NCBI GenBank assembly: GCA_963705885.1
Contig: OY970120.1
Coordinates: 620,001 to 684,000, forward strand
DNA length: 64,000 nucleotides
Source: MFD01275-c22 sp963705885
GTDB taxonomy: Bacteria > Actinomycetota > Actinomycetes > JACCUZ01
Direction of reading: 5' to 3'
Shown here: positions 48,354-55,887 of the stretch, in pieces
How positions within the stretch are numbered: the stretch's first letter is position 1
How the letters are laid out: each line of letters begins with the position of its first letter
Notes under the pieces: model-generated
Seen by the model: only the letters and a program-made list of their open reading frames with translations
The model's database searches: none
What the model was told of the DNA's origin: nothing
Made by a program: the position numbers and the translations under genes

Positions 48354-48443
48354 TGGCGGTGGCGGTGGGATTTGAACCCACGGAGGGCGTGAACCCTCAC
48401 ACGCTTTCGAGGCGTGCTCCTTCGGCCGCTCGGACACGCCACC
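48354..48443 (-). tRNA. tRNA-Ser (anticodon CGA), CCA encoded
   Basis: On the minus strand GGTGGCG...CGCCACC forms the acceptor. The anticodon stem is CACGC/GCGTG with loop CTCGAAA (anticodon CGA, codon UCG), the variable arm is long, and the T arm is GTGGG-TTCAAAT-CCCAC. Discriminator G is followed by CCA in the DNA (48356-48354), unlike the other two tRNAs in the window. Confidence 0.95.
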
Positions 48444-48453
48444 GCCGGAGAGG

Positions 48454-48924
48454 TTACCGGACGTCGCGGTGGGTCCGGAAAAACGCCCGGAGCGCCTCGG
48501 AGCACTCCTCGGCGAGCACGCCGCCGACGACCTCGGGGCGGTGGTTGAGCCGCCGGTCCCGCACGACGTCCCACAGCGAGCCGACGGCGCCGGCCTTGGG
48601 GTCCTCGGCGCCGTAGACCAGCCTTTCGACCCGGGCGAGCACCAGCGCCCCGGCGCACATGGTGCACGGCTCCAGCGTGACGACCAGGGTGGCTCCGGTC
48701 AGCCGCCACTCCCCGACCGTCGCCGCAGCCGCCCGCAGCGCGCGTACCTCCGCGTGGCCCGTCGGGTCGCCGTCGGCCTCCCGCACGTTGTGCCCGCGAC
48801 CGAGCACCGTGCCGTCGGCGGCCACCACGACCGCACCCACCGGGACGTCACCCGTCGGCAGCGCGAGCGCGCCCTCGTCGAGGGCGAGCCGCATCCACGC
48901 GTCGTAGGTCCGCCGGCCCGCCAT
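48454..48924 (-). CDS. tadA: tRNA-specific adenosine deaminase TadA
   Basis: 156 residues of the cytidine-deaminase fold. Zinc and catalytic residues are H57 and E59 (TGHAEVRA) and C87/C90 (EPCTMCAGAL). 'YGAEDPKAGAVGS' and the C-terminal 'AFFRTHRD' are TadA-like. It converts A34 to inosine in tRNA-Arg(ACG). It is encoded downstream of two partner genes on the same strand and next to tRNA-Ser(CGA). Confidence 0.93.
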   Translation of the reverse strand: MAGRRTYDAWMRLALDEGALALPTGDVPVGAVVVAADGTVLGRGHNVREADGDPTGHAEVRALRAAAATVGEWRLTGATLVVTLEPCTMCAGALVLARVERLVYGAEDPKAGAVGSLWDVVRDRRLNHRPEVVGGVLAEECSEALRAFFRTHRDVR

Positions 48925-48930
48925 GGGGCG

Positions 48931-49395
48931 TCAGCGTAGGGAGTCGAGCACCTCGGCGAAGCCGGCGCGCTCGGCCACCGTGGCGAGCGCATCCATCGGC
49001 ATGACCTCCTCGTCGCACATCTCGCGCAGCTGCTCCGGCGACGTGCCCAGGTCGGCGAGCACGTCGAAGTCGCCCGCACACGCGCCCTGCCGGACCACGT
49101 CGTCCTCGTCGTCGTCGTGGGCGGCGGCGAGCTCGAGCACCGACGAGTAGGTGCTCGCCGCGGCACCGACGGCGTCGGACACGAAGACCCGCGGGTCGTC
49201 CTCCCCGTCGACGCGCACCACGGCCCACCAGGCGTCCTCGCGCTCGACGAGGAGCAGCACCGGCTCGTCCTCGTCGTCGACGACGTCGCGCAGCTCGGTC
49301 GCCAGCTCGCCGAGGTCCTCGATGCTCTCGACGTCGATGTCGTGCGCCACCCATTGACGGCTCTCGCGGGCCACGACGGCGGTGAAGTAGGGCAC
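48931..49395 (-). CDS. tRNA adenosine deaminase-associated protein (copy 1)
   Basis: 154 highly acidic residues. 'MPYFTAVVARESRQWVAHDI', 'VLLLVEREDAWWAVVRVDGE' and the C-terminal 'DVLADLGTSPEQLREMCDEE' (a helical module) mark the family, always found near tadA in actinobacteria. Its function is unknown; the name comes from gene context only. It ends 7 nt from tadA, suggesting co-expression. It is a diverged paralogue of the adjacent gene. Confidence 0.88.
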   Translation of the reverse strand: MPYFTAVVARESRQWVAHDIDVESIEDLGELATELRDVVDDEDEPVLLLVEREDAWWAVVRVDGEDDPRVFVSDAVGAAASTYSSVLELAAAHDDDEDDVVRQGACAGDFDVLADLGTSPEQLREMCDEEVMPMDALATVAERAGFAEVLDSLR

Positions 49396-49422
49396 CGGGT
49401 CTCCTGCGCGGACGAGGGGTCG

Positions 49423-49452
49423 GGTCAGGTCAGGTCAGGTCAGGTGAGGTCA
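49423..49452. repeat. Pentanucleotide tandem repeat (GGTCA)
   Basis: GGTCA x4, then GGTGA and GGTCA, between the two TadA-associated genes. It includes the stop codon (49440-49442) and the last three codons of the upstream gene, so slippage would alter that C-terminus. Confidence 0.8.
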
Positions 49453-49928
49453 TCGTCCACGGCTCTGTCGAACTCCGGGCCGAAGCCGACCCGGGCAGCG
49501 ATCTGCCCGAGCATCTCGTCCGGGTAGAGCTCGAGGTCGGCGCACACGGCCGCGAGCTCCATCGAGCCCATGCCGAGGTCGGCGAAGATCTCCAGGTCAC
49601 CCGCCGGCGCCACCTGCTCCGTGTCGTCGCCGTCGGGCTCGTCCTCGCCCACGCGGTCGAGCACCTCGCGCGCGATCGGCCACTCGCCGACCGCGGTGGC
49701 GTCGGACACCAGCAGCCGGACGTCGTCGCCGTCGGGGCGGACGACGAGGAAGAAGTCGTCGCCGAAGGAGCACAGGGCTAGCGACGGGCCCTCGGAGGGC
49801 TGCTGGCGGACGGCCTTCACCAGCGCCGTGAGGTCATCGGCCGCCCGGTGCGGCAGGGAGCCGATCTGCCACCGCTCGTCCTCGCGGAACGCCAGGACAG
49901 CGAAGTCGACGAGCGTGTCGTCGGCCAC
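49440..49928 (-). CDS. tRNA adenosine deaminase-associated protein (copy 2)
   Basis: 162 acidic residues with the same layout as copy 1: 'FAVLAFREDERWQIGSLP', 'FFLVVRPDGDDVRLLVSDAT' and 'EIFADLGMGSMELAAVCADL'. GTG 49928 was preferred because GGGAGG lies 5 nt upstream; GTG 49934 overlaps that site. It is the first gene of the copy 2-copy 1-tadA series and is divergent from upp. Function unknown; a protein partner of TadA is only a contextual guess. Confidence 0.86.
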   Translation of the reverse strand: MADDTLVDFAVLAFREDERWQIGSLPHRAADDLTALVKAVRQQPSEGPSLALCSFGDDFFLVVRPDGDDVRLLVSDATAVGEWPIAREVLDRVGEDEPDGDDTEQVAPAGDLEIFADLGMGSMELAAVCADLELYPDEMLGQIAARVGFGPEFDRAVDDDLT

Positions 49929-50031
49929 CGCCACCTCCCTCGCGCGCCGGGCGGGCGGCCCGGACGCCGACCCTCAGGCCGCATCGTGGCAGAGAACGGC
50001 GTCCGGCGGCAGGGGGCAGCGCGCCGGGCAC

Positions 50032-50037
50032 TACGTT
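50032..50037 (+). promoter_or_regulatory. -10 element, leaderless promoter of upp
   Basis: TACGTT ends 8 nt before ATG 50046 with no Shine-Dalgarno sequence. Confidence 0.45.
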
Positions 50038-50045
50038 GTGGGGCC

Positions 50046-50684
50046 ATGCGCACCCACGTCGCCGACCACCCCCTGGTGGCCCACAAGCTGACCGCCCTGC
50101 GCGACGAGCGCACCGACTCGCCGACGTTCCGGCGGCTGGCCGACGAGCTGGTGACCCTGCTGGCCTACGAGGCCACCCGCGACGTCCGGACGGAGACCAC
50201 CGAGATCACCACCCCCGTCGCGCCGACCACCGGGGTCCGGCTCGCCTCGCCGAAGCCGCTCGTCGTGCCGATCCTGCGCGCCGGGCTCGGGATGCTCGAC
50301 GGCATGGTCCGGCTGCTGCCGACCGCCGAGGTCGGCTTCCTGGGCATGATCCGCGACGAGGAGACCCTGCAGGCGTCGACGTACGCGACGCGGCTGCCCG
50401 ACGACCTGTCCGGCCGGCAGTGCTACGTCCTGGACCCCATGCTCGCGACCGGCGGCACCCTCGTCGCCGCGCTGAACTTCCTGCTCGAACGCGGCGCCGA
50501 CGACATCACCGCGATCTGCCTGCTGGCCGCGCCCGAGGGGCTGGCGGTCATGGAGAAGGCGTTCGGGTCCTCGTCGGTGCCCGTCACCGTCGTGACGGCG
50601 GGCCTGGACGAGCGGCTCAACGAGCTGGGCTACATCGTGCCCGGGCTGGGCGACGCGGGCGACCGGCTGTACGGCGTCGTCTGA
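50046..50684 (+). CDS. upp: Uracil phosphoribosyltransferase
   Basis: 212 residues. The start 'MRTHVADHPLVAHKLTALRD' is characteristic, with 'VVPILRAGLGMLDGMVRLLP', the PRPP loop 'VLDPMLATGGTLVAAL' and the C-terminal 'YIVPGLGDAGDRLYG' that recognises uracil. It salvages uracil to UMP. It is divergent from the TadA-associated genes. Confidence 0.96.
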   Translation: MRTHVADHPLVAHKLTALRDERTDSPTFRRLADELVTLLAYEATRDVRTETTEITTPVAPTTGVRLASPKPLVVPILRAGLGMLDGMVRLLPTAEVGFLGMIRDEETLQASTYATRLPDDLSGRQCYVLDPMLATGGTLVAALNFLLERGADDITAICLLAAPEGLAVMEKAFGSSSVPVTVVTAGLDERLNELGYIVPGLGDAGDRLYGVV

Positions 50685-50793
50685 GCCACGCGAGACCCAG
50701 CCCGCCTCGGCGCGGCGCCCGGGACATCACCGCCCGTTTCGTGCAGTATCTGGTGGTTCGTCCCTGCCGTCGACGCGTCCGGAGGTCCCCCCG

Positions 50794-50961
50794 GTGGCTG
50801 CCACCGTCAAGAAGGTGCTGCTCTGGCTGCTGCTCGCCTTCGTGGTCTACACGATCGTCGCGAGCCCGGGGAAGGCCGCCGGCATGGCGCGCGACACGTT
50901 CGACGGCATCAGCGCGGCCGGACAGTCGCTGGGGGACTTCTTCGACGCGCTGGTGAGCTGA
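50794..50961 (+). CDS. Small single-pass membrane protein, 55 residues
   Basis: GTG 50794 with GGAGG (50781-50785) 8 nt upstream, ending TGA 50959-50961. 'VKKVLLWLLLAFVVYTIVAS' is a clear N-terminal transmembrane helix, followed by 'PGKAAGMARDTFDGISAAGQ' and an acidic amphipathic end. It lies 4 nt upstream of the PH-domain gene, so the two are probably an operon. Similar small proteins occur at this position in other actinobacteria from memory; function unknown. Confidence 0.75.
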   Translation: MAATVKKVLLWLLLAFVVYTIVASPGKAAGMARDTFDGISAAGQSLGDFFDALVS

Positions 50962-50965
50962 GGCC

Positions 50966-51496
50966 GTGGACGAGGCGGGCTTCCCCGGGATCGAGCGCTA
51001 CCTGCTGCCGACCGAGCGCCGGGTCCTCGCCGTGCGCCGCCACTGGGCCCGGCTCGCGGAGCCGTTCGCGAGCGCGCTGGGCGGCCTGCTCGCGCTGCTC
51101 TGGCTCGACCAGGTGCTGCCGCTGGGCCTGCCGCTGGTCCGCGACCTGCTGCTCGCGGGCTGGGTGTGGCTGGTGGCGCGGCTCGCGTGGCGGGTGGTCG
51201 AGTGGCGGGCCGACTGGTTCGTCGTGACCGACCGGCGGCTGCTGCTGCGCACGGGCATCGTCACCCGCAAGGTCGCCATGATGCCGCTGATCAAGGTCAC
51301 CGACATGAGCTACTCGCGACCGCCGGTCGGGCGGGTGCTCGGCTACGGCGAGATCGTCATCGAGTCGGCCGGGCACGACCAGGCGCTGCGGCGCATCAGG
51401 CATCTGCCGCGACCCGACGCGCTCTACCTCGAGGTCTGCGAGCTGCTCTTCGGCCCGAAGGCGCCGGTGCCGGGCAGCGGGCAGTGGAGCCGCTGA
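50966..51496 (+). CDS. PH (bPH2/YdbS-like) domain membrane protein
   Basis: 176 residues. Two hydrophobic helices near 35-70 are followed by the bacterial PH2 domain: 'WFVVTDRRLLLRTGIVTRKV', 'MMPLIKVTDMSYSRPPVGRV' and 'YGEIVIESAGHDQALRRIRH'. It is membrane associated with unknown function. GTG 50966 is 4 nt after the small membrane protein gene. Converges on the next small gene with its TGA adjacent. Confidence 0.88.
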   Translation: MDEAGFPGIERYLLPTERRVLAVRRHWARLAEPFASALGGLLALLWLDQVLPLGLPLVRDLLLAGWVWLVARLAWRVVEWRADWFVVTDRRLLLRTGIVTRKVAMMPLIKVTDMSYSRPPVGRVLGYGEIVIESAGHDQALRRIRHLPRPDALYLEVCELLFGPKAPVPGSGQWSR

Positions 51497-51670
51497 CTAC
51501 GGCGTGAAGGCGTCGGTCGCGCCGCTGACCATCGCCAGCAGCAGCGCCGCGACGACGAAGGCAAGCACCGCGATGGCGATGCCCGCGTTGCGCTGCCGCG
51601 ACTTCTGGTCCTCGTCGGGCTCGCCGGCCCTGGCCAGCTCCTCGCGCAGCCGCGCGCGCTCGTCCTTCAT
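51497..51670 (-). CDS. Small membrane protein, 57 residues
   Basis: ATG 51670 with GGAGG about 5 nt upstream; the stop is TAG at 51497-51499, abutting the convergent PH-domain gene. A charged N-terminal half ('MKDERARLREELARAGEPDE') is followed by a C-terminal transmembrane helix ('GIAIAVLAFVVAALLLAMV'). The topology suggests a tail-anchored protein. No family recognised. Confidence 0.7.
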   Translation of the reverse strand: MKDERARLREELARAGEPDEDQKSRQRNAGIAIAVLAFVVAALLLAMVSGATDAFTP

Positions 51671-51782
51671 CACGTCCTCCGGAGGGGTGGGGTCGACCTG
51701 ACCCAACGAGGGAGCAGGTCCGTGGGTCACGCGCGGGGCGGCCGGGCGACACGAGGCGAGGTCGACTCCCGGAGGCGGGCCG

Positions 51783-53198
51783 TCACAGCCCCTTGAGGGA
51801 CTGCAGGACCTTGGTGAGCGAGTCCTTCGCGTCACCGAAAAGCAGCGTCGTCTTGGGGTCGTGGAGCAGCTCGTTCTCGATGCCGGCGAACCCGGGGCGC
51901 ATCGAGCGCTTGAGGAACACGACGGACGTGGCCTCGTCGACGGACATGATGGGCATGCCGTAGATCGGGCTGCCGGGGCTGGTCTTCGCGGCCGGGTTCA
52001 CCACGTCGTTGGCCCCGACCACGAGGGCGACGTCCGCCGACGCCAGCTCGGAGTTGGCCTCGTCCATCTCCTTGAGCTGCTCGTACGGCACGCTCGCCTC
52101 GGCCAGCAGCACGTTCATGTGGCCGGGCATCCGGCCCGCGACCGGGTGGATGCCGTAGAGCACCTGCACGCCCCTGGCGCTCAGGACGTCGACGAGCTCG
52201 TGGATCGTGTGCTGCGCCTGCGCGACCGCGAGGCCGTAGCCGGGCACGATGACGATCTTGCGCGCGTAGGCCAGCAGGATCGCGATGTCCTCGGGGCCCG
52301 CCGAGCGGACCGGCCGGTCGCTGACCTCGGTCGAGCCCGCCGTCGACCCGCCCTTGAACGCGCCAAAGAGGATGCTGGCCGTCGAGCGGCCCATGGCCGC
52401 CGCCATCATGCGGGTGAGGATCGTGCCGGACGCGCCGACCAGCGTCCCCGCCACCAGCAGGAGGGTGTTGTCCAGGACGTAGCCGCTGGCCGCGACCGTC
52501 AGGCCGGTGAACGCGTTGAGCAGCGAGATGACGATGGGTACGTCCGCGCCGCCGACGGGCAGCACGAACAGGACGCCGACCGCGAGTGCGCCCAGACCGA
52601 GCACGAGCAGCAGCCACGGGAGCGCCGACGTCGCCCCCGGGTCCGCGACCACGACTCCGCTGAGCGCCACGCCGGCCAGGACGCTGCCCCCGAACAGGTA
52701 GGGACCTCCGGGGAGGACGACCGGGCGGGTCGTCATGAGGTCCTGCAGCTTGGCGAACGTCACGCAGGAGCCCGCGAACGAGACGCCGCCGACGAGCACC
52801 GTGAAGGCGCCCGCCGCCGCGGCGATGCGCGCCGAGGAGCCCGACCCGTCGAGCACCCCGCTGCCGCCGGTGAGCTCGAGGGCGGCGACGAGCGCGGCCG
52901 CCGCACCGCCGACGCCGTTGAACAGGGCCACCAGCTGCGGCATCTGGGTCATGGCCACGCGGCGGGCGGCGGGCACACCGAGCGCCGACCCGACCGCGAC
53001 GGCCACCAGGATCGGCACCACGTGGTCGAGGTCCTCGGCCAGGAACACCACCACGCAGGCCAGCGCCGCGCCGGCCGCGCCGAGCAGGTTGGCCCGGCGC
53101 GCGGTCGCCGGCGACGAGAGACCCTTGAGCGCGAGGATGAAGCACACCGCCGCCACGAGGTAGCCGAACGAGGCGGCGTCGCGGGAGAGCACGTCCAC
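51783..53198 (-). CDS. pntB: NAD(P) transhydrogenase subunit beta
   Basis: 471 residues. Eight to nine transmembrane helices of domain II, with 'MTQMPQLVALFNGVGGAAAA', are followed by the NADP(H)-binding domain III ('VPGYGLAVAQAQHTIHELVD', 'YGIHPVAGRMPGHMNVLLAE', 'GANDVVNPAA'). With the alpha parts it couples hydride transfer from NADH to NADP+ to proton re-entry. GTG 53198 shares one base with the TAG of the preceding pntAB. Normal length. Confidence 0.95.
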   Translation of the reverse strand: MDVLSRDAASFGYLVAAVCFILALKGLSSPATARRANLLGAAGAALACVVVFLAEDLDHVVPILVAVAVGSALGVPAARRVAMTQMPQLVALFNGVGGAAAALVAALELTGGSGVLDGSGSSARIAAAAGAFTVLVGGVSFAGSCVTFAKLQDLMTTRPVVLPGGPYLFGGSVLAGVALSGVVVADPGATSALPWLLLVLGLGALAVGVLFVLPVGGADVPIVISLLNAFTGLTVAASGYVLDNTLLLVAGTLVGASGTILTRMMAAAMGRSTASILFGAFKGGSTAGSTEVSDRPVRSAGPEDIAILLAYARKIVIVPGYGLAVAQAQHTIHELVDVLSARGVQVLYGIHPVAGRMPGHMNVLLAEASVPYEQLKEMDEANSELASADVALVVGANDVVNPAAKTSPGSPIYGMPIMSVDEATSVVFLKRSMRPGFAGIENELLHDPKTTLLFGDAKDSLTKVLQSLKGL

Positions 53199-53515
53199 TA
53201 GGCGGCCTCGTCCGTCGTGTCGCGAGCGGGCCGCGGGCGGCCGGCCGTGAACATCTCGAGCATCCGGTCGGTCACCACGAAGCCGCCGACCATGTTGACC
53301 GTGGCGAGCACGACAGCTGTCAGCCCCAGCACCAGCGCGAGCGTCGACTCGGCGTGCCCGGTCACGACGACCGCGCCGACGAGGATCACGCCGTGGATCG
53401 CGTTGGCTCCCGACATCAGCGGGGTGTGCAGCACAGAGGAGACCTTCGAGACCACCTCGAAGCCCACGAACACGGCCAGGACGAAGAACGTCAGCAGCGT
53501 GATGCCGTCAGCCAT
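53198..53515 (-). CDS. pntAB: NAD(P) transhydrogenase subunit alpha, part 2 (membrane domain)
   Basis: 105 residues with three to four hydrophobic helices: 'ITLLTFFVLAVFVGFEVVSK', 'VLHTPLMSGANAIHGVILVG', 'VNMVGGFVVTDRMLEMF'. This is the membrane tail of PntA encoded as a separate gene, the usual arrangement in three-subunit transhydrogenases. It overlaps pntAA by 8 nt and pntB by 1 nt. Confidence 0.94.
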   Translation of the reverse strand: MADGITLLTFFVLAVFVGFEVVSKVSSVLHTPLMSGANAIHGVILVGAVVVTGHAESTLALVLGLTAVVLATVNMVGGFVVTDRMLEMFTAGRPRPARDTTDEAA

Positions 53516-54605
53516 GCCGGGCCCCTTCCTTTCGGGTCACGCAGGCGGCGGCCACGATCTCGTCGTCGAAGCTCGGCTCCACGTGGCCGTCGGTCGTCAT
53601 GAGCAGCAGCAGGTTCACCAGGTTGCGGGCGTAGAGCTGGCTGGCGTGGACCGGCATCGACGAGGGGACGTCGCGGGCGCCCCACACGAGCACGTCGCCG
53701 TGCCGCACGTCCTCACCCGGCCGCGACAGCTCGCAGTTCCCGCCGCTCTCGGCGGCCAGGTCGACGACGACCGAGCCCGGCCGCATCGTCTCGACCATGG
53801 CGGTGGTCAGCAGCAGCGGCGCGGGCCGGCCGGGCACGGCGGCGGTGGTGATGACGGCGTCGCTCGCGGCGACGTACGGCGTGAGCAGGTCGCGCTGGCG
53901 CCGGGCCCGCTCCTCGGCCATCTCGCGGGCGTAGCCCCCGGAGCCCTCGAGCGCCTCGAGCCCCAGGTCCAGGAACGTCGCGCCCATCGACCGGACCTCG
54001 TCGGCGGAGGAGGCCCGGACGTCGTAGGCCTCCACCACGGCGCCGAGCCGCCGAGCGGTCGCGATCGCCTGCAGGCCGGCGACGCCCGCCCCGAGCACGA
54101 GGACCTTGGCCGGCGCCACCGTGCCGGCGGCGGTCATGAACAGCGGGAAGAACCGCGGCAGCCGCTCGGCCGCGACGAGTGCGGCCCGGTAGCCGGCGAC
54201 GAGCGCCTGCGACGACAGCGCGTCCATCGACTGGGCCCGGGAGATGCGCGGCACCTGCTCCATCGAGAAGGCGAGCACGTCGTGGTCGCGCAGCACCTGC
54301 ACGAGGTCGGCCTCGGCGGCGACCGGCAGGAAGCTCAGGGTGACCGTGCCGGGTCGCAGCGTCCGGGCCTGGTCGACGGACAGCGGCGAGACGCTGAGCA
54401 CGACGTCGCTGTCCGCGAGCACGTCGCCCTCGGCCACCGCGGCGCCGGCCTCGCGGTAGGCGTCGTCGGGAGCGAAGGCGTGCCGCCCGGCGCCTGCCTG
54501 GACGACGACCTCGAGCCCGGCGTCGACCAGGCGCGACGCCGCCTCGGGGACGAGCGCGACCCGCCGCTCGCCCTCGCGCTGCTCCACCGGGACCCCGACC
54601 CTCAT
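53508..54605 (-). CDS. pntAA: NAD(P) transhydrogenase subunit alpha, part 1 (NAD-binding)
   Basis: 365 residues of soluble domain I, homologous to alanine dehydrogenase: 'RVGVPVEQREGERRVALVPE', 'AKVLVLGAGVAGLQAIATAR' (GxGxxG) and 'RPGSVVVDLAAESGGNCELS'. It binds NAD(H). ATG 54605 follows a -10 TAGGTT by 8 nt, so the pntAA-AB-B operon message is probably leaderless. Confidence 0.95.
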   Translation of the reverse strand: MRVGVPVEQREGERRVALVPEAASRLVDAGLEVVVQAGAGRHAFAPDDAYREAGAAVAEGDVLADSDVVLSVSPLSVDQARTLRPGTVTLSFLPVAAEADLVQVLRDHDVLAFSMEQVPRISRAQSMDALSSQALVAGYRAALVAAERLPRFFPLFMTAAGTVAPAKVLVLGAGVAGLQAIATARRLGAVVEAYDVRASSADEVRSMGATFLDLGLEALEGSGGYAREMAEERARRQRDLLTPYVAASDAVITTAAVPGRPAPLLLTTAMVETMRPGSVVVDLAAESGGNCELSRPGEDVRHGDVLVWGARDVPSSMPVHASQLYARNLVNLLLLMTTDGHVEPSFDDEIVAAACVTRKEGARHG

Positions 54606-54613
54606 GGCGGATC

Positions 54614-54619
54614 AACCTA
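54614..54619 (-). promoter_or_regulatory. -10 element, leaderless promoter of pntAA-AB-B
   Basis: Minus-strand TAGGTT, 8 nt before ATG 54605; no ribosome-binding sequence between. Confidence 0.45.
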
Positions 54620-54688
54620 GGGGACGCGGGGTCGGTGGCGGTCGACCGGCACGGCCGTGCGGCCCGCGAAACCCGGCCGGGACGTCGA

Positions 54689-54733
54689 ACGGCCGGGACG
54701 GACCGCCTCGTGAGCGGTCGACGTCCCGGCCGT
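54689..54733. terminator. Long hairpin between the pnt operon and a small gene
   Basis: ACGGCCGGGACG-GACCGC, a 7-nt loop, GCGGTC-GA-CGTCCCGGCCGT: an 18-bp stem with a 2-nt bulge. It has no U-run. It would terminate the minus-strand transcript of the 31-codon gene before it enters pntAA. Confidence 0.6.
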
Positions 54734-54786
54734 GACTCGTGTGCTACCGGGCAGGGAGGGGGCGGTGGTGCCCGCCTCCGCTGCGC

Positions 54787-54882
54787 TCAGCGGCCAAGCC
54801 CGCGCTCGCGGCGCGACTGGGCGAGCCTGCGGAGGCGCTCCATCTCGATCGCGCGCAGCAGGTCCGTGGTCAGTGCGGACAT
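54787..54882 (-). CDS. Very small Arg-rich protein, 31 residues
   Basis: ATG 54882 with an exceptionally purine-rich GGAGGGAGGGGAG ending 5 nt upstream. The product is one charged helix, 'MSALTTDLLRAIEMERLRRL' followed by 'AQSRRERGLGR'. A strong hairpin lies 54 nt after the stop. Ribosome site, compact helix and terminator together argue for a real gene. Function unknown; membrane- or nucleic acid-binding is possible given the basic charge. Confidence 0.5.
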   Translation of the reverse strand: MSALTTDLLRAIEMERLRRLAQSRRERGLGR

Positions 54883-54958
54883 CGTGCTCCCCTCCCTCCC
54901 TGTTCTCGTCCTCAGAGCGACCGCTCCGGCCGCTGATACACACCCTGGACGACGGATC

Positions 54959-54975
54959 TTGCAAACCGGTTGCAA
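54959..54975. promoter_or_regulatory. Candidate operator before an alpha/beta-hydrolase gene
   Basis: TTGCAA-ACCGG-TTGCAA, two copies of a palindromic hexamer flanking ACCGG, giving near-dyad symmetry. A -10-like TACAGT is at 55001-55006 and the gene starts at 55053. Confidence 0.35.
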
Positions 54976-55052
54976 CCGGCTGGCAGAGCCGCTGCGGGCC
55001 TACAGTCGGGAGGGCATGGCCCCCGCGCGCCGTCGTGGGAGAGGAGCACCGG

Positions 55053-55874
55053 ATGAGCGGTCCGTCAGAACCCACGCTGACCCACGTGACGTCCGCCGAC
55101 GGGACCCGGATCGCCGTCTTCGTCTCCGGCGCCGGGCGCCCGCTGGTCGTGGTCCCGGGCACGACCTCCGACCACACGACGTGGCGGCTCGTGGCGCCAC
55201 TGCTCGCGCCGCACGTCACCGTCCATGCCGTCGACCGCCGCGGCCGCGGCGCGAGCGGTGACGGCAGCGACTACTCGCTGGCCAAGGAGTCCGACGACGT
55301 GGCCGCCGTGGTCGACGCGGCCGCGGCCGCTGCCGGTGGCCCGGCCGACCTGCTGGGCCACTCGTACGGCGGGAACGTCGCGTTCGGTGCCGCGAGCCGC
55401 ACCGCCAACCTGCGGCGCCTCGTGCTCTACGAGGGCTGGCCGACGCCGGACGTCGCGGACCGGACCATCGAGCCGGAGGCGCTCGAGCGGCTCGAGTCGC
55501 TGCTGGCCGAGGGCCGGCGCGAGGAGGTGCTCGAGACGATGTACCGCGACGTCGTGATGATGTCCGAGGAGGAGATCGCCGGTCTGAAGGCCGCACCGAC
55601 CTGGCCGGCACGGGTGGCGGCCGCCCCGACGGTGCCCCGGGAGCTGCGGGCCTTCGGCCGGCAGGCGTTCGACCCTGCGCAGGCGGCGAGGATCACGGTG
55701 CCGGTGCTGCTGCTCGTGGGTGAGGACAGCCCGGAGGAGATCCAGGCCGACCCCGACGTCGTCGCCGCGGCGCTGCCCGACGCGACGCTGCGCGTCCTGC
55801 CGGGGCAGGCGCACATCGCCCACCTCACCGACCCGGAGGGGTTCGCGGAGCAGGTCCTGGCTTTCCTCCGGTGA
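55053..55874 (+). CDS. Alpha/beta-hydrolase fold protein
   Basis: 273 residues. 'LVVVPGTTSDHTTWRLVAPL', 'VHAVDRRGRGASGDG', nucleophile elbow 'LLGHSYGGNVAF' (Ser), acid in 'LLVGEDSPEEIQ' and His in 'LPGQAHIAHLTDP'. The fold and motifs match broad-specificity esterases/epoxide hydrolase relatives. GAGAGGAG ends 5 nt before ATG 55053. The substrate is unknown. Confidence 0.9.
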   Translation: MSGPSEPTLTHVTSADGTRIAVFVSGAGRPLVVVPGTTSDHTTWRLVAPLLAPHVTVHAVDRRGRGASGDGSDYSLAKESDDVAAVVDAAAAAAGGPADLLGHSYGGNVAFGAASRTANLRRLVLYEGWPTPDVADRTIEPEALERLESLLAEGRREEVLETMYRDVVMMSEEEIAGLKAAPTWPARVAAAPTVPRELRAFGRQAFDPAQAARITVPVLLLVGEDSPEEIQADPDVVAAALPDATLRVLPGQAHIAHLTDPEGFAEQVLAFLR

Positions 55875-55887
55875 CGCCGTCGAGTCG

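Noticed and set aside
49440..49934. GTG 49934 as the start of the copy-2 TadA-associated gene
   Set aside because: It overlaps the GGGAGG ribosome site, which is correctly spaced for GTG 49928.
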